This document shows positions 26,041 through 33,847 of a DNA stretch of 38,441 nucleotides, piece by piece; the first letter of the stretch is position 1; each line of letters begins with the position of its first letter. A program made the position numbers and the translations under genes. The stretch comes from CAZJOD01 sp964547525 (GTDB taxonomy: Bacteria > Bacillota > Clostridia > JAAYHZ01): NCBI GenBank assembly GCA_964547525.1, contig CAZJOD010000013.1:1-38441 (forward strand), read 5' to 3'. The notes beneath the pieces are model-generated. The model did not search any database and was not told the origin of the DNA. It saw only the letters and a list, made by a program, of their open reading frames with translations.

Positions 26041-28704
26041 ATGAAAACAGGATCCGTTTTTTTTAATACACGACTTAAAAATATCTTACAAAACAACATC
26101 AAAGAATATACTTGGGCTGAAGATGCGAAAAAACTAATTTTAAAAAATGCCGAACCTTGGTTATCTTATTCCGACAATGAACTGTGGGAGATGATGTTCG
26201 GTTCTACCATCCACCGCGCTTGGATGGTTTGGTCTGACGGATACTGCCCCTCTTGTGGTAAGGATGTCCGTATGTACAGTTGGAAAATAGACGCTTTGAA
26301 TATTCCTTGGAAAGTAGCTTGCCCCCACTGTAAAGAATTATTCCCTAAAAATGACTTTTATAGTTTTTACAAATCAGGGTTGAACAAAAGTGGTGTTTTT
26401 AATCGAGATTTGGCGGACAATAACCTTTTATTCAATACAGAACATCCCGATCCTAAAGATCCTTTACATAAATTTGGTGTAGACGACGGTGAAGGTTACA
26501 TAGAAAATAATAAAAGATGGCGGTTTATAGGCGCATACCTTATATACGGTCAATGGAAACAATTAATTGTAACCGGTGTAAAAAATCTATCAGCTGCTTA
26601 TGCAGTGTCAAACGATCCGAAATATGCACGCAAAGCGGCTATTCTTTTAGATCGTATTGCCGATTTGTATCCTGACTTTGATTATGCAAAACAAGGCTCC
26701 GCATATGAGACATCTCACGGGTCGGGTTATGTTTCCACATGGCACGATGCGTGTGAAGAAACCCGCGAACTTGCTATGGCTTATGATTTAATATTCGATG
26801 CATTACCTAAAGACAGCGAACTTGTATCGTTTTTATCTGATAAATCCAAACAATTTGACATGAATAACTCAAAAGCATGTTTTGCAGATATTCAAAAGAA
26901 TATAGAAAAAGGAATACTGGAAGATCCGTTAATTCATACAGAGCGCATTCATAATAATTATCCTCGCACCGAGGCTGCGATAATTATACTAAAAACAATA
27001 TTAGATCGTAAAGAATTCGAAAAAGAAATTAATGATATGTTGGATGATATAATAGAAAAAGCAACAAGCGTAGACGGAGTTACAGGTGAAAAGGGAATGG
27101 CAGGTTACGCAGCTTATACAATTCATGGTTTGGCTTTGTTATTAGCACAATTCGACCGTATCAATCCGAATTTTCTGGTAGAGATAAAAAACAAACATGA
27201 AAATCTAACTCAAACTTATCGTTTCCATATTGATACATATTGTTTGAACCGTTATTATCCTCGCATTGGTGACACCGGTTCTTTTGCTCGTCCGGATGAC
27301 AAATACGCAGGAGTTCAATTACAACCTCAAATAACGCTGAATCCGTCAATGTTTATGTTTTTGTATAGATTATATCAAATTACAAATGATGTGGCCTACA
27401 TACAAACCATTTACAGAGAAAACGGCTCGGTTATTGAAGGACTCCCTTATGATTTGATGTGCTCCGATACACAAAAAATACAAAATGAAGTTAAAAGTAT
27501 AATTGAAAAACATAGCTCTTCTCCGGTGTTGATGTCTATGGATAAACAGAATTGGCATCTGGCCTTATTAAGAAGCGGAAAGGCTGAAAACGAAAGGATT
27601 TTATGGATAGATTACGACTCCGGTGGGAAGCATTCTCATTCAGATGGTCTTAATATCGGATACTTTGCAAAAGGACTTGATATTTTACCTGATTTCGGTT
27701 ATCCACCCGTCCAGTATGGCGGTTGGCGTTCTCCGAAAGCAAACTGGTATAAGATGAGTGCAGCTCATAATACAGTAGTTGTCGATGGAAAAAATCAAAA
27801 ATCCGGTATTGAACCTATTGGCGGTAAAACAATTCTTTGGGGTATCGGAAAAAATGTAAAAGCCATTGGTATCGACGGAACCGCTATTACCGATTGTAAA
27901 AGATATGAAAGAACACTCCTTCTAATAGATCATTCGGATAAAGATTCTTATATCGTCGATCTGTTTAGGGTGGCAGGTGGCTCTCAACACGTAAAATTTA
28001 CCGGAAGCTCCTTTGGCAGCATAAAAACTAAGGGTCTAAAACTTCAAACTGCTTCCGATTATAGCAATATGACTCAAATGAGAAATTGTACCGAGGATAC
28101 ACCTAATCCGGGCTGGTTTGTTGATTGGAAGTTAGAAGATAAATATAATCTTTTTGATTCGGAAGATAAGGAATTACATCTTAGATACATAGATCTTACT
28201 GAAGATGCAAAGGCCCAATTATCCGAAGCTTGGGTCGCAGTATCAGAGCATTTTGCCAATACAACAGAAAATTGGATACCTCGAGTATCAGTAAAAAGGG
28301 AGAATAATAAATCAGAGCTTGTATCTGATTTTATATCTGTTCTGGAACCGTATGAAAAATCACCGTTTATATGTAATACCACAAAAGTATCCGCTTATAA
28401 ACCAAATGGAAAAAAATTTGGTAAAGGTCCTGTTGTTATAAATGTTCAACAAATAGGAGCCAAAGAAGATCTAATAGTGCTAAATGATATCAAGCAAAAA
28501 AGATATTTAAAAGTACCCTCTTGGGACCTTGAAGCAAACTGCTCTTGTTGTGTTTTAAGAAGATCTAAAAAAGGTCTTGAAACAATTTTTGCTACGGATT
28601 GTAGATACCTAAATGTCGATGGTTTAAAATTATGTTATAAAAAACCTGTTAGCATGGTTGAATTAGAAAAAACGCATGGAATTTGGAATATCCGTAAGAA
28701 ATAA
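26041..28704 (+). CDS. Heparinase II/III-type protein, copy 3 (divergent)
   Basis: An 887-residue protein with the same plan as the two 1-kb-residue lyases but clearly more distant and shorter. It has CPSCG (Cys69/72) and CPHC (Cys94/97) at the N-terminus, then WRFIGAYLIYG, an alpha-rich region, the lyase signature GGKHSHSDGLN (His531, His533), LPDFGYP, and SAAHNTVVVD (His576). The Lys that follows HxHxD in the other copies is replaced by Gly, which may change substrate handling. There is no signal peptide. GAAGGTTAGC precedes the ATG. It is followed after 22 bases by a DNA methyltransferase gene, an unexpected neighbour. It probably acts on a different uronate-containing oligosaccharide from copies 1 and 2. 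Confidence 0.82.
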   Translation: MKTGSVFFNTRLKNILQNNIKEYTWAEDAKKLILKNAEPWLSYSDNELWEMMFGSTIHRAWMVWSDGYCPSCGKDVRMYSWKIDALNIPWKVACPHCKELFPKNDFYSFYKSGLNKSGVFNRDLADNNLLFNTEHPDPKDPLHKFGVDDGEGYIENNKRWRFIGAYLIYGQWKQLIVTGVKNLSAAYAVSNDPKYARKAAILLDRIADLYPDFDYAKQGSAYETSHGSGYVSTWHDACEETRELAMAYDLIFDALPKDSELVSFLSDKSKQFDMNNSKACFADIQKNIEKGILEDPLIHTERIHNNYPRTEAAIIILKTILDRKEFEKEINDMLDDIIEKATSVDGVTGEKGMAGYAAYTIHGLALLLAQFDRINPNFLVEIKNKHENLTQTYRFHIDTYCLNRYYPRIGDTGSFARPDDKYAGVQLQPQITLNPSMFMFLYRLYQITNDVAYIQTIYRENGSVIEGLPYDLMCSDTQKIQNEVKSIIEKHSSSPVLMSMDKQNWHLALLRSGKAENERILWIDYDSGGKHSHSDGLNIGYFAKGLDILPDFGYPPVQYGGWRSPKANWYKMSAAHNTVVVDGKNQKSGIEPIGGKTILWGIGKNVKAIGIDGTAITDCKRYERTLLLIDHSDKDSYIVDLFRVAGGSQHVKFTGSSFGSIKTKGLKLQTASDYSNMTQMRNCTEDTPNPGWFVDWKLEDKYNLFDSEDKELHLRYIDLTEDAKAQLSEAWVAVSEHFANTTENWIPRVSVKRENNKSELVSDFISVLEPYEKSPFICNTTKVSAYKPNGKKFGKGPVVINVQQIGAKEDLIVLNDIKQKRYLKVPSWDLEANCSCCVLRRSKKGLETIFATDCRYLNVDGLKLCYKKPVSMVELEKTHGIWNIRKK

Positions 28705-28726
28705 AATGTAGTATAAGGCGGGAACA

Positions 28727-29920
28727 ATGATAAAATATTCGCAAATAAAAAAGATATTAGAAAATACTATACAAGATAATATAAATTACAATTTGGCGAT
28801 TATTACACATTATTTACATACACATGGTTGTGATGCATCAAAGTTTTACGAAAAAAAAGCTATGGAATTTATAGAAAATATAAACATAATAAAAAACTCT
28901 TCTGAAATAGAGTGGGATATTCCATTTCCACCTATAAATTACCCAAAATTTTCATTCATTGATCTTTTTGCAGGTATTGGTGGTATGAGAATTGCCTTTC
29001 AAAATTTAGGAGGTCATTGTGTATTTTCATCTGAATGGGAAAAAAATGCACAATACACCTATGAATTAAATTTTGGAAAGGTTCCATTCGGTGATATAAC
29101 AAAAATTAACGAAAAAGATGTTCCATATCATGATATATTGGTAGCGGGATTTCCTTGCCAAGCTTTTTCAATAGCAGGAAGAAGATATGGATTTGAAGAT
29201 ACACGTGGTACTTTATTCTTCGATGTTGCAAGGATAATTCATGAAAAACAACCAAAAGCTTTCTTATTGGAAAATGTTAAAGGTCTGGTAAATCACAATA
29301 AGGGAAAAACATTAAAAGTAATCTTAAATACGTTAAGAGAAGACTTAAACTATTTTGTTCCCGAACCAAAGATTATGAATGCAAAGGATTATGGAGTGCC
29401 ACAAAATAGAGAAAGGATATTTATTGTAGGGTTTAGGAAGGATTTACAAATAAATTATTTTGAATATCCTGACCCTAAAAATAGCAAAGTGACTATTAAA
29501 GACATCATGGAGGAAGATATTGTGTCAACGAAATATTATTTATCGACACAATATTGGAAAACCCTTGTTGAACATAAAAAAAGACATGAGAGTAAAGGGA
29601 ACGGTTTCGGATATCAGATAATTCCCCATGCCGGTATAGCAAATGCAATTGTTGTAGGAGGAATGGGTAGAGAACGAAATTTAATAATAGATAAGCGTTT
29701 AACCGATTTTACACCTGCAACGGCTATAAAAGGCGAAGTAAACCGCGAAGGCATACGCAAAATGACACCTAGAGAATGGGCTAGGTTACAAGGGTTTCCT
29801 GATGAATTTAAAATCGAAGTTGCAGATACACATGCTTACAAACAATTTGGTAACAGTGTTGCGATACCTGCAGTTCAAGCTACTGCAAGTAAAATCTTAG
29901 AATGTCTTAAACTATTATAG
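28727..29920 (+). CDS. DNA (cytosine-5) methyltransferase, orphan
   Basis: A 397-residue C5-cytosine methyltransferase. After an N-terminal extension of about 75 residues with no recognised domain come motif I (FIDLFAGIGGMRIAF), motif IV with the catalytic Cys144 (AGFPCQAFSIAGRR), motif VI (LLENVKGL), motif VIII (QNRERIFIVGF), a short target-recognition region, motif IX (RLQGFPDEF) and motif X (YKQFGNSVAIP). All catalytic motifs are present, so it should be active. The recognition sequence cannot be read from this. No restriction endonuclease gene lies beside it: upstream is a lyase and downstream a convergent transporter. AAGGCGGG precedes the ATG. The first 75 residues are Lys/Asn/Ile-rich, and the gene looks more AT-rich than its neighbours, which may indicate transfer. 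Confidence 0.92.
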   Translation: MIKYSQIKKILENTIQDNINYNLAIITHYLHTHGCDASKFYEKKAMEFIENINIIKNSSEIEWDIPFPPINYPKFSFIDLFAGIGGMRIAFQNLGGHCVFSSEWEKNAQYTYELNFGKVPFGDITKINEKDVPYHDILVAGFPCQAFSIAGRRYGFEDTRGTLFFDVARIIHEKQPKAFLLENVKGLVNHNKGKTLKVILNTLREDLNYFVPEPKIMNAKDYGVPQNRERIFIVGFRKDLQINYFEYPDPKNSKVTIKDIMEEDIVSTKYYLSTQYWKTLVEHKKRHESKGNGFGYQIIPHAGIANAIVVGGMGRERNLIIDKRLTDFTPATAIKGEVNREGIRKMTPREWARLQGFPDEFKIEVADTHAYKQFGNSVAIPAVQATASKILECLKLL

Positions 29921-29959
29921 AGGTATCGTAATCTATTTGAATCAAAAAAAATTTATTAA

Positions 29960-30100
29960 GGTTTCACTACAATAAATCATTTACTGAGAACCACAGTGTA
30001 CTAGTTATTGAAAATCCCTTCACTTTCACTAATTGATTTTAAATTAAGGATCAACGTTCTTTTATTTATTGCAATAAAATAGAGTTTTTGCAGTAGATTT
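29960..30100 (+). repeat. MITE-like dispersed repeat, copy 1
   Basis: This element of about 140 bases aligns along almost its whole length with the reverse complement of 35431-35561. The best-conserved core is AACCACAGTGTACTA, ATTGAAAAT, CCTTCACT and AATTGATTTT. Copy 1 has an extra TTCACT. Its ends show a weak terminal inverted repeat (CTACAATAAATC against CTGCAAAAACTC), and TTTATTAA occurs on both sides (29952-29959 and 30101-30108), a possible 8-bp target duplication. No protein is encoded. It fills the gap between the methyltransferase and the convergent EamA gene. Confidence 0.7.
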
Positions 30101-30162
30101 TTTATTAATAAATATAGTGTTTTCGCAATTGCTTCAATTAATATTTTGTTATAATATATCAA

Positions 30163-31041
30163 TTATAAACTAAGTAGAATGATTCCCGCCAATATGGTCA
30201 CCATGCTAAAATTAGCCATCGGAGCAAGCTTTTCTTTCCTGAAAAATCTACTGTATGCAGTAAATAATAAAATTGAAGTACCTATGGCAACCGGATAAAG
30301 TACTGCCAACATCTGATCTTTTACCAGATAATCCATCGCCTTAAACTGTATTACAACAATTAAAAAATTAAATACAGCCGACATTAATGCTATAAGAATT
30401 GTTTTTCTCTGTATTTTAATTTTTTTACTTATGATTGGAATAAGTATCGATAACTTACCGAATTGAATTAAAGCGGGACGAATATTTGCAACATCAGTCC
30501 AACCGGCCCATCTGTTTGGGAGAGTATATATCGTAAGCTCAATACCACCTAATATAAAAGCTATTATCATAAATATAAACCACTTACTCGAAAAATCGCT
30601 TTTTTCTATCTTTTTCTCTTTAGTCAGACCAATTATTATAATAGATGCAACAATTAATACTACTCCCGTCAAACCTGCCGGATCCAGACGGTCATGCCAA
30701 AACAATACTGATAATAAGTATGGTATCACAAGGCAGCTTTCACCTAAACATAAACTTAACGAATGAGGTCCGGTGTTCATTGCGAACATGAGCATCATAA
30801 TATAGCCTAATCCACAAAAACCTGAAATTACCAGAACAAGTACTGTTCGAACCGGATAGATCAAACCGGTGTCTAATACAACCCCCCAGTTGACACTGAA
30901 AACAGATGATATTATTAAAATAAAAAGTGGAGCAAGAAAATTAAAGACATAGATCTGCTTCCTATCACTTGAACCTAAACTGAAGGCTATTCCATTTACC
31001 AGTGCTAAAACCCCGGATAAAATACTCAATAATAATCCCAA
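30163..31041 (-). CDS. EamA/DMT-superfamily transporter
   Basis: A 292-residue protein with about ten hydrophobic segments in two five-helix halves and a charged central loop (EKKIEKSD near 140-150). This is the EamA/drug-metabolite transporter layout; typical features include the GPHSLSLCLGES and LDPAGLTGVVLIVASIIIIG segments. Family members export or import small metabolites; no substrate can be inferred. The start is a TTG at 31041 with GGAG 10 bases upstream, and no better in-frame ATG is present near the N-terminus. It is monocistronic. The divergence from strong DMT consensus motifs lowers confidence slightly. Confidence 0.75.
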   Translation of the reverse strand: MGLLLSILSGVLALVNGIAFSLGSSDRKQIYVFNFLAPLFILIISSVFSVNWGVVLDTGLIYPVRTVLVLVISGFCGLGYIMMLMFAMNTGPHSLSLCLGESCLVIPYLLSVLFWHDRLDPAGLTGVVLIVASIIIIGLTKEKKIEKSDFSSKWFIFMIIAFILGGIELTIYTLPNRWAGWTDVANIRPALIQFGKLSILIPIISKKIKIQRKTILIALMSAVFNFLIVVIQFKAMDYLVKDQMLAVLYPVAIGTSILLFTAYSRFFRKEKLAPMANFSMVTILAGIILLSL

Positions 31042-31172
31042 TTTATGTATGCTCCTACTACAAATTTTAACTCATAATAACAGATACAGCATGTTTTTTC
31101 AATTGATTGTGAAAGTAATTTTTTTAAGTGCCCATAGATTGGCGGTGTTGCCTCCGGCCGGTATGGACGTCG

Positions 31173-31236
31173 GTTGCAGGGACATATCTCAACTTATTAT
31201 ATCTGTTGCAGGGACGTATCTCAATTTATTATCATT
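31173..31236 (+). repeat. Two tandem 32-bp GCAGGGAC repeats
   Basis: Two copies of a 32-base unit begin with GTTGCAGGGAC and contain TATCTCAA and TTATTAT. They lie at 31173-31204 and 31205-31236. They match the minus-strand repeat at 12356-12381. A third, degraded copy in inverted orientation (GATACATCCCT) lies at about 31265-31275. A GC-rich stretch (31140-31172, including CCTCCGGCCGG) precedes them. No gene is present between 31042 and 31296. Confidence 0.75.
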
Positions 31237-31296
31237 AATAAGATAATGTATATTAAAAAAAGAAAGATACATCCCTATTTTACGTCGCTTTTTGGA

Positions 31297-31932
31297 TTAT
31301 TTGTCATACTTTCTAAGTAAATCGTCAAGTGCTTCACGTAGTAAAACCGCTTCTCCAATTTCTAGTTTTTTTGCAGTTTCAGACAGTTTTTCAAGTTGAA
31401 ATTGAGTATAATGACTGGTTTTAGTAATCATTTTTTCCTCTCTGGCAAGGCACACTTGATTCCTACCATTCTTTTTAGCACGAATCATAGCGCCATCCGC
31501 TTTACGTATAATTTCAGCCACACGGTTCCCATCGTCAGGGAATGCTGATACACCTACGCTTACCGTTTGTGTTAAAGGTTTACCGTTACTTGTTTTAAAG
31601 TCAAGTTTTTCTTCAAATATCAGCTTTCGTACAGTTTCAGATTTTAAGAAGGCTTCTTCTTTCGAAAATCCGGGTAATAATACATCAAATTGATCACGCA
31701 CATCACGAAATAACATACACGGTGGAGGGAAAACAAGCTGCAAATATTTCGAAATGACCCTAAACACCTCGTCTCCGGCTTCATAACCATAATCACGATT
31801 AATATCAAGTAAAGTATCAATGTCCAGCATAACAAAAGAAAATTCTTTTTCATTTGTTATTAACGCTTCCATTTCCGAATCAAGCTCCACACCCGAAATT
31901 AGACCTGTCAAAGCATCCATAGATTTATTCAT
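31297..31932 (-). CDS. Degenerate GGDEF protein with ribbon-helix-helix-like C-terminus
   Basis: A 211-residue soluble protein. Residues 5-165 are a GGDEF fold: MDALTGLISG, FVMLDIDTLLDINRDYG, a SVGVSAFPDDG strand and the terminal KADGAMIRAKKNGRNQV. The catalytic GG(D/E)EF is replaced by VRDQF (residues 78-82), so diguanylate cyclase activity is unlikely. The last 45 residues (HYTQFQLEKLSETAKKLEIG, then AVLLREALDDLLRKY) resemble a ribbon-helix-helix DNA-binding domain: a short strand and two helices with the spacing of CopG/Arc-type proteins. Together this suggests a DNA-binding protein that senses a nucleotide or partner through an inactive GGDEF domain (inference). GGAGG lies 7 bases before the ATG at 31932; an in-frame ATG at 31950 overlaps that site and is rejected. 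A consensus promoter lies upstream. Confidence 0.8.
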   Translation of the reverse strand: MNKSMDALTGLISGVELDSEMEALITNEKEFSFVMLDIDTLLDINRDYGYEAGDEVFRVISKYLQLVFPPPCMLFRDVRDQFDVLLPGFSKEEAFLKSETVRKLIFEEKLDFKTSNGKPLTQTVSVGVSAFPDDGNRVAEIIRKADGAMIRAKKNGRNQVCLAREEKMITKTSHYTQFQLEKLSETAKKLEIGEAVLLREALDDLLRKYDK

Positions 31933-31969
31933 ACCGATTCCTCCATACATATAATAATATAACTTCTTT

Positions 31970-31998
31970 ATTATAATTTATTATAATACATATGTCAA
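31970..31998 (-). promoter_or_regulatory. Consensus σA promoter of the GGDEF-RHH gene
   Basis: On the minus strand a perfect TTGACA (31993-31998) is followed after exactly 17 bases by a perfect TATAAT (31970-31975), about 38 bases upstream of the ATG. It is the strongest promoter recognised in the window. I see no clear operator overlapping it. Confidence 0.8.
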
Positions 31999-32233
31999 TA
32001 TATTATTTATAAGTCATATATAATAAATTAGATGTTTCAGGTAAAGTATTTTCTATGGCGGCAAGAGAGTTAAGGACAGCATTGCCCGATAGCTCTTAAC
32101 CTTTTCCGAGCCGAAGAAGTCAGCCTTTTTTATTGGTTCTTACGAGTCTTTTTAAATTTTGCTCCTTTGAGAAAATCGTTGAATTGCAGATATTAACCGA
32201 CAAGAATACGTTAACTATACGGTGAGAAACAAA

Positions 32234-32271
32234 CCCCCACTTCAAAAATGTAAAGCATTTTAAGTGGTGGG
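32234..32271. repeat. Strong imperfect hairpin, possible IS200/IS605-type end
   Basis: CCCCCACTTCAAAAATG (32234-32250) pairs with CATTTTAAGTGGTGGG (32256-32271) around a 5-base loop, with small bulges, and is followed by TCGTTGAC. Subterminal imperfect hairpins with a flanking TTGAC-like sequence are typical of IS200/IS605 ends. No TnpA or TnpB is nearby, so this would be a solo end or remnant. Confidence 0.4.
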
Positions 32272-32369
32272 TCGTTGACACTCAATTATTTCCACCCTTA
32301 GACTCAACCGCGGTTTATAATGAGTTTATTATCACCCGGTATGATATTTGCTTAAATTTTAAAGCATCT

Positions 32370-33563
32370 TCATCCCCTTTTTAGAACTTTGATTGTTGAA
32401 TTTTTAGAGTGTTTCTCAATTGATTCTTTGATAATCCTGCCAATAACAACATTTCCGGACCCTTGCACCACAATATTTGCCGTATCTGTAGTTACATCAA
32501 TCGCATCAACATCGCCCGAACCCCTTATGGTAACATCCAGTGAATCCAATTTACCTACACCTGTTTTGATATCTCCCGATCCGTTAATAGAAGCTTTAAA
32601 ATTTCCGAATACTTCTTTACAATTCAAATCACCGGATCCGTTAATACCTATCTTCGAGTCGCCTATTCTTTTACCGGTAATATCCCCACTACCGTTTATT
32701 TTTGCTTCAAATTCATTAATATTGTCAACAGTTATATCTCCGGATCCGTTTACAGCAAAGTACCCCACATTAAAAGGCACCTCAATACTCACATTTCCGG
32801 AACCGTTTAACGAGGCTTTTATACTTTTACCGGCATCTTTCCCATAATTTATAATTACCGTGTTTCTCCCATGAATATTACTACTTGAATTGTTCTCATT
32901 AGAACACTTAATTGCTAAAATACCACCTATTTTTTCCAGCTTCAATCCCCCGATAAATATTGGTGAACCTGTAGCTTTTACATGTGTTTTATCATCATGT
33001 GATCCGGTAAGTGTAAAATCGGCATTACTAATAGTAAGATCAAAAGAATCAACACTTTCAAAAACATCCTTCATTTCGGTTTTACTCATGTCAATATTTT
33101 CATAGTATGCCGGAAATCCTTCAATAAAATCGAAACAAATATCACCGGGTCCTTTATTAATAACAGTCAATTGCCTGAGATCCGCACAACTTCCATCTTT
33201 GAAAACAACAGTATCTAGGCTGGTTACATCAGGTTCTTTTTCGGAATAACATGCCGTACCCCCAAAAACATGTACAAGTTTCAAGCTTTCTCCCTTACGC
33301 TCTTTAAATTTCGGTATATTTTTACTTTTTATCACATCATTAATACTGCCGTTATCCTCGTTGCCAAAGAGTTTTTCTATAGTCGTATTCAACACTTGTG
33401 CCAGTTGAGGTAATGCGGTTATCTCAGGGAAACTTATCTCATTCTCCCACTTTGATACTGCTTGGGCAGTAATATTTAGTTTAGTCGCAAGCTCCTCTTG
33501 GGTGAGACAGGATAGTTTACGATATGAAGCAATTCTTTTTCCAAATCCAATTACATTATACAT
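32370..33563 (-). CDS. XRE-type regulator fused to a GSGD-repeat beta-solenoid (DUF2807/GIN-like)
   Basis: A 397-residue protein. Residues 6-67 are an XRE/Cro-type helix-turn-helix (TQEELATKLNITAQAVSKWE). Residues 70-180 are a linker region. The C-terminal half has seven copies of a 18-20-residue unit marked by (N/R/Q)GSG(D/N), the signature of DUF2807/GIN-type beta-solenoid domains. There is no signal peptide or membrane segment, so it is a cytoplasmic DNA-binding protein with an unusual repeat domain that may bind a ligand or self-assemble. GGAGG precedes the ATG. A promoter and two tandem dyads lie upstream, so it may control itself. No other gene is in its transcription unit. Confidence 0.85.
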   Translation of the reverse strand: MYNVIGFGKRIASYRKLSCLTQEELATKLNITAQAVSKWENEISFPEITALPQLAQVLNTTIEKLFGNEDNGSINDVIKSKNIPKFKERKGESLKLVHVFGGTACYSEKEPDVTSLDTVVFKDGSCADLRQLTVINKGPGDICFDFIEGFPAYYENIDMSKTEMKDVFESVDSFDLTISNADFTLTGSHDDKTHVKATGSPIFIGGLKLEKIGGILAIKCSNENNSSSNIHGRNTVIINYGKDAGKSIKASLNGSGNVSIEVPFNVGYFAVNGSGDITVDNINEFEAKINGSGDITGKRIGDSKIGINGSGDLNCKEVFGNFKASINGSGDIKTGVGKLDSLDVTIRGSGDVDAIDVTTDTANIVVQGSGNVVIGRIIKESIEKHSKNSTIKVLKRG

Positions 33564-33610
33564 TTACTGTACCTCCTGAAGATAAAAATCGGCATGCATG
33601 CTATATATTA

Positions 33611-33639
33611 AATATAATGTTTATATAAATGTTTATCAA
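33611..33639 (-). promoter_or_regulatory. σA-type promoter of the XRE-GSGD gene
   Basis: On the minus strand TTGATA (33634-33639) and TATATT (33611-33616) are 17 bases apart and lie about 50 bases upstream of the ATG. Confidence 0.6.
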
Positions 33640-33682
33640 TATATCAATAGTTTATATTCCGAAAAATTTCCACATAAAAAAT

Positions 33683-33711
33683 CAACCTTTGGTTGTATCA
33701 ACTTTCGGTTG
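33683..33711. promoter_or_regulatory. Tandem dyad operator-like sites
   Basis: Two 13-base near-palindromes, CAACCTTTGGTTG (33683-33695) and CAACTTTCGGTTG (33699-33711), are centred 16 bases apart. They lie about 45-75 bases upstream of the -35 box of the XRE gene, a position that suits an activator. The regulator that binds them is not known. Confidence 0.6.
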
Positions 33712-33847
33712 TTATATTTAACATATAATACAACTTAACAAACACCGGTGGAAAACTAATTCATTATATTAACTGTCCTTCAAGTGGTTGCGCAGTGCTT
33801 GCTTTCTATTCTTGTTTTAAATAACATAAATATCACTATCTTTTAAT

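Larger units (their letters stand above)
31933..32369. other. 437-base intergenic region with hairpin
   Basis: It holds the GGDEF-gene promoter (31970-31998), a stretch of higher G+C at 32054-32125, a strong hairpin (32234-32271) and a 10-base palindrome AACCGCGGTT (32306-32315). No gene with a ribosome binding site is seen. The region may be a relic of an inserted element, but no transposase fragment is recognisable. Confidence 0.5.

Noticed and set aside
31140..31180. Possible c-di-GMP riboswitch near the GGDEF gene, suggested by CCTCCGGCCGG
   Set aside because: The rest of the conserved core and the stem arrangement are missing, and the segment is downstream of, not ahead of, the GGDEF gene.
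32389..32847. A 152-codon plus-strand frame rich in Ser/Pro repeats
   Set aside because: It is the antisense reading of the GSGD-repeat region of the XRE protein; the repeats explain the open frame.
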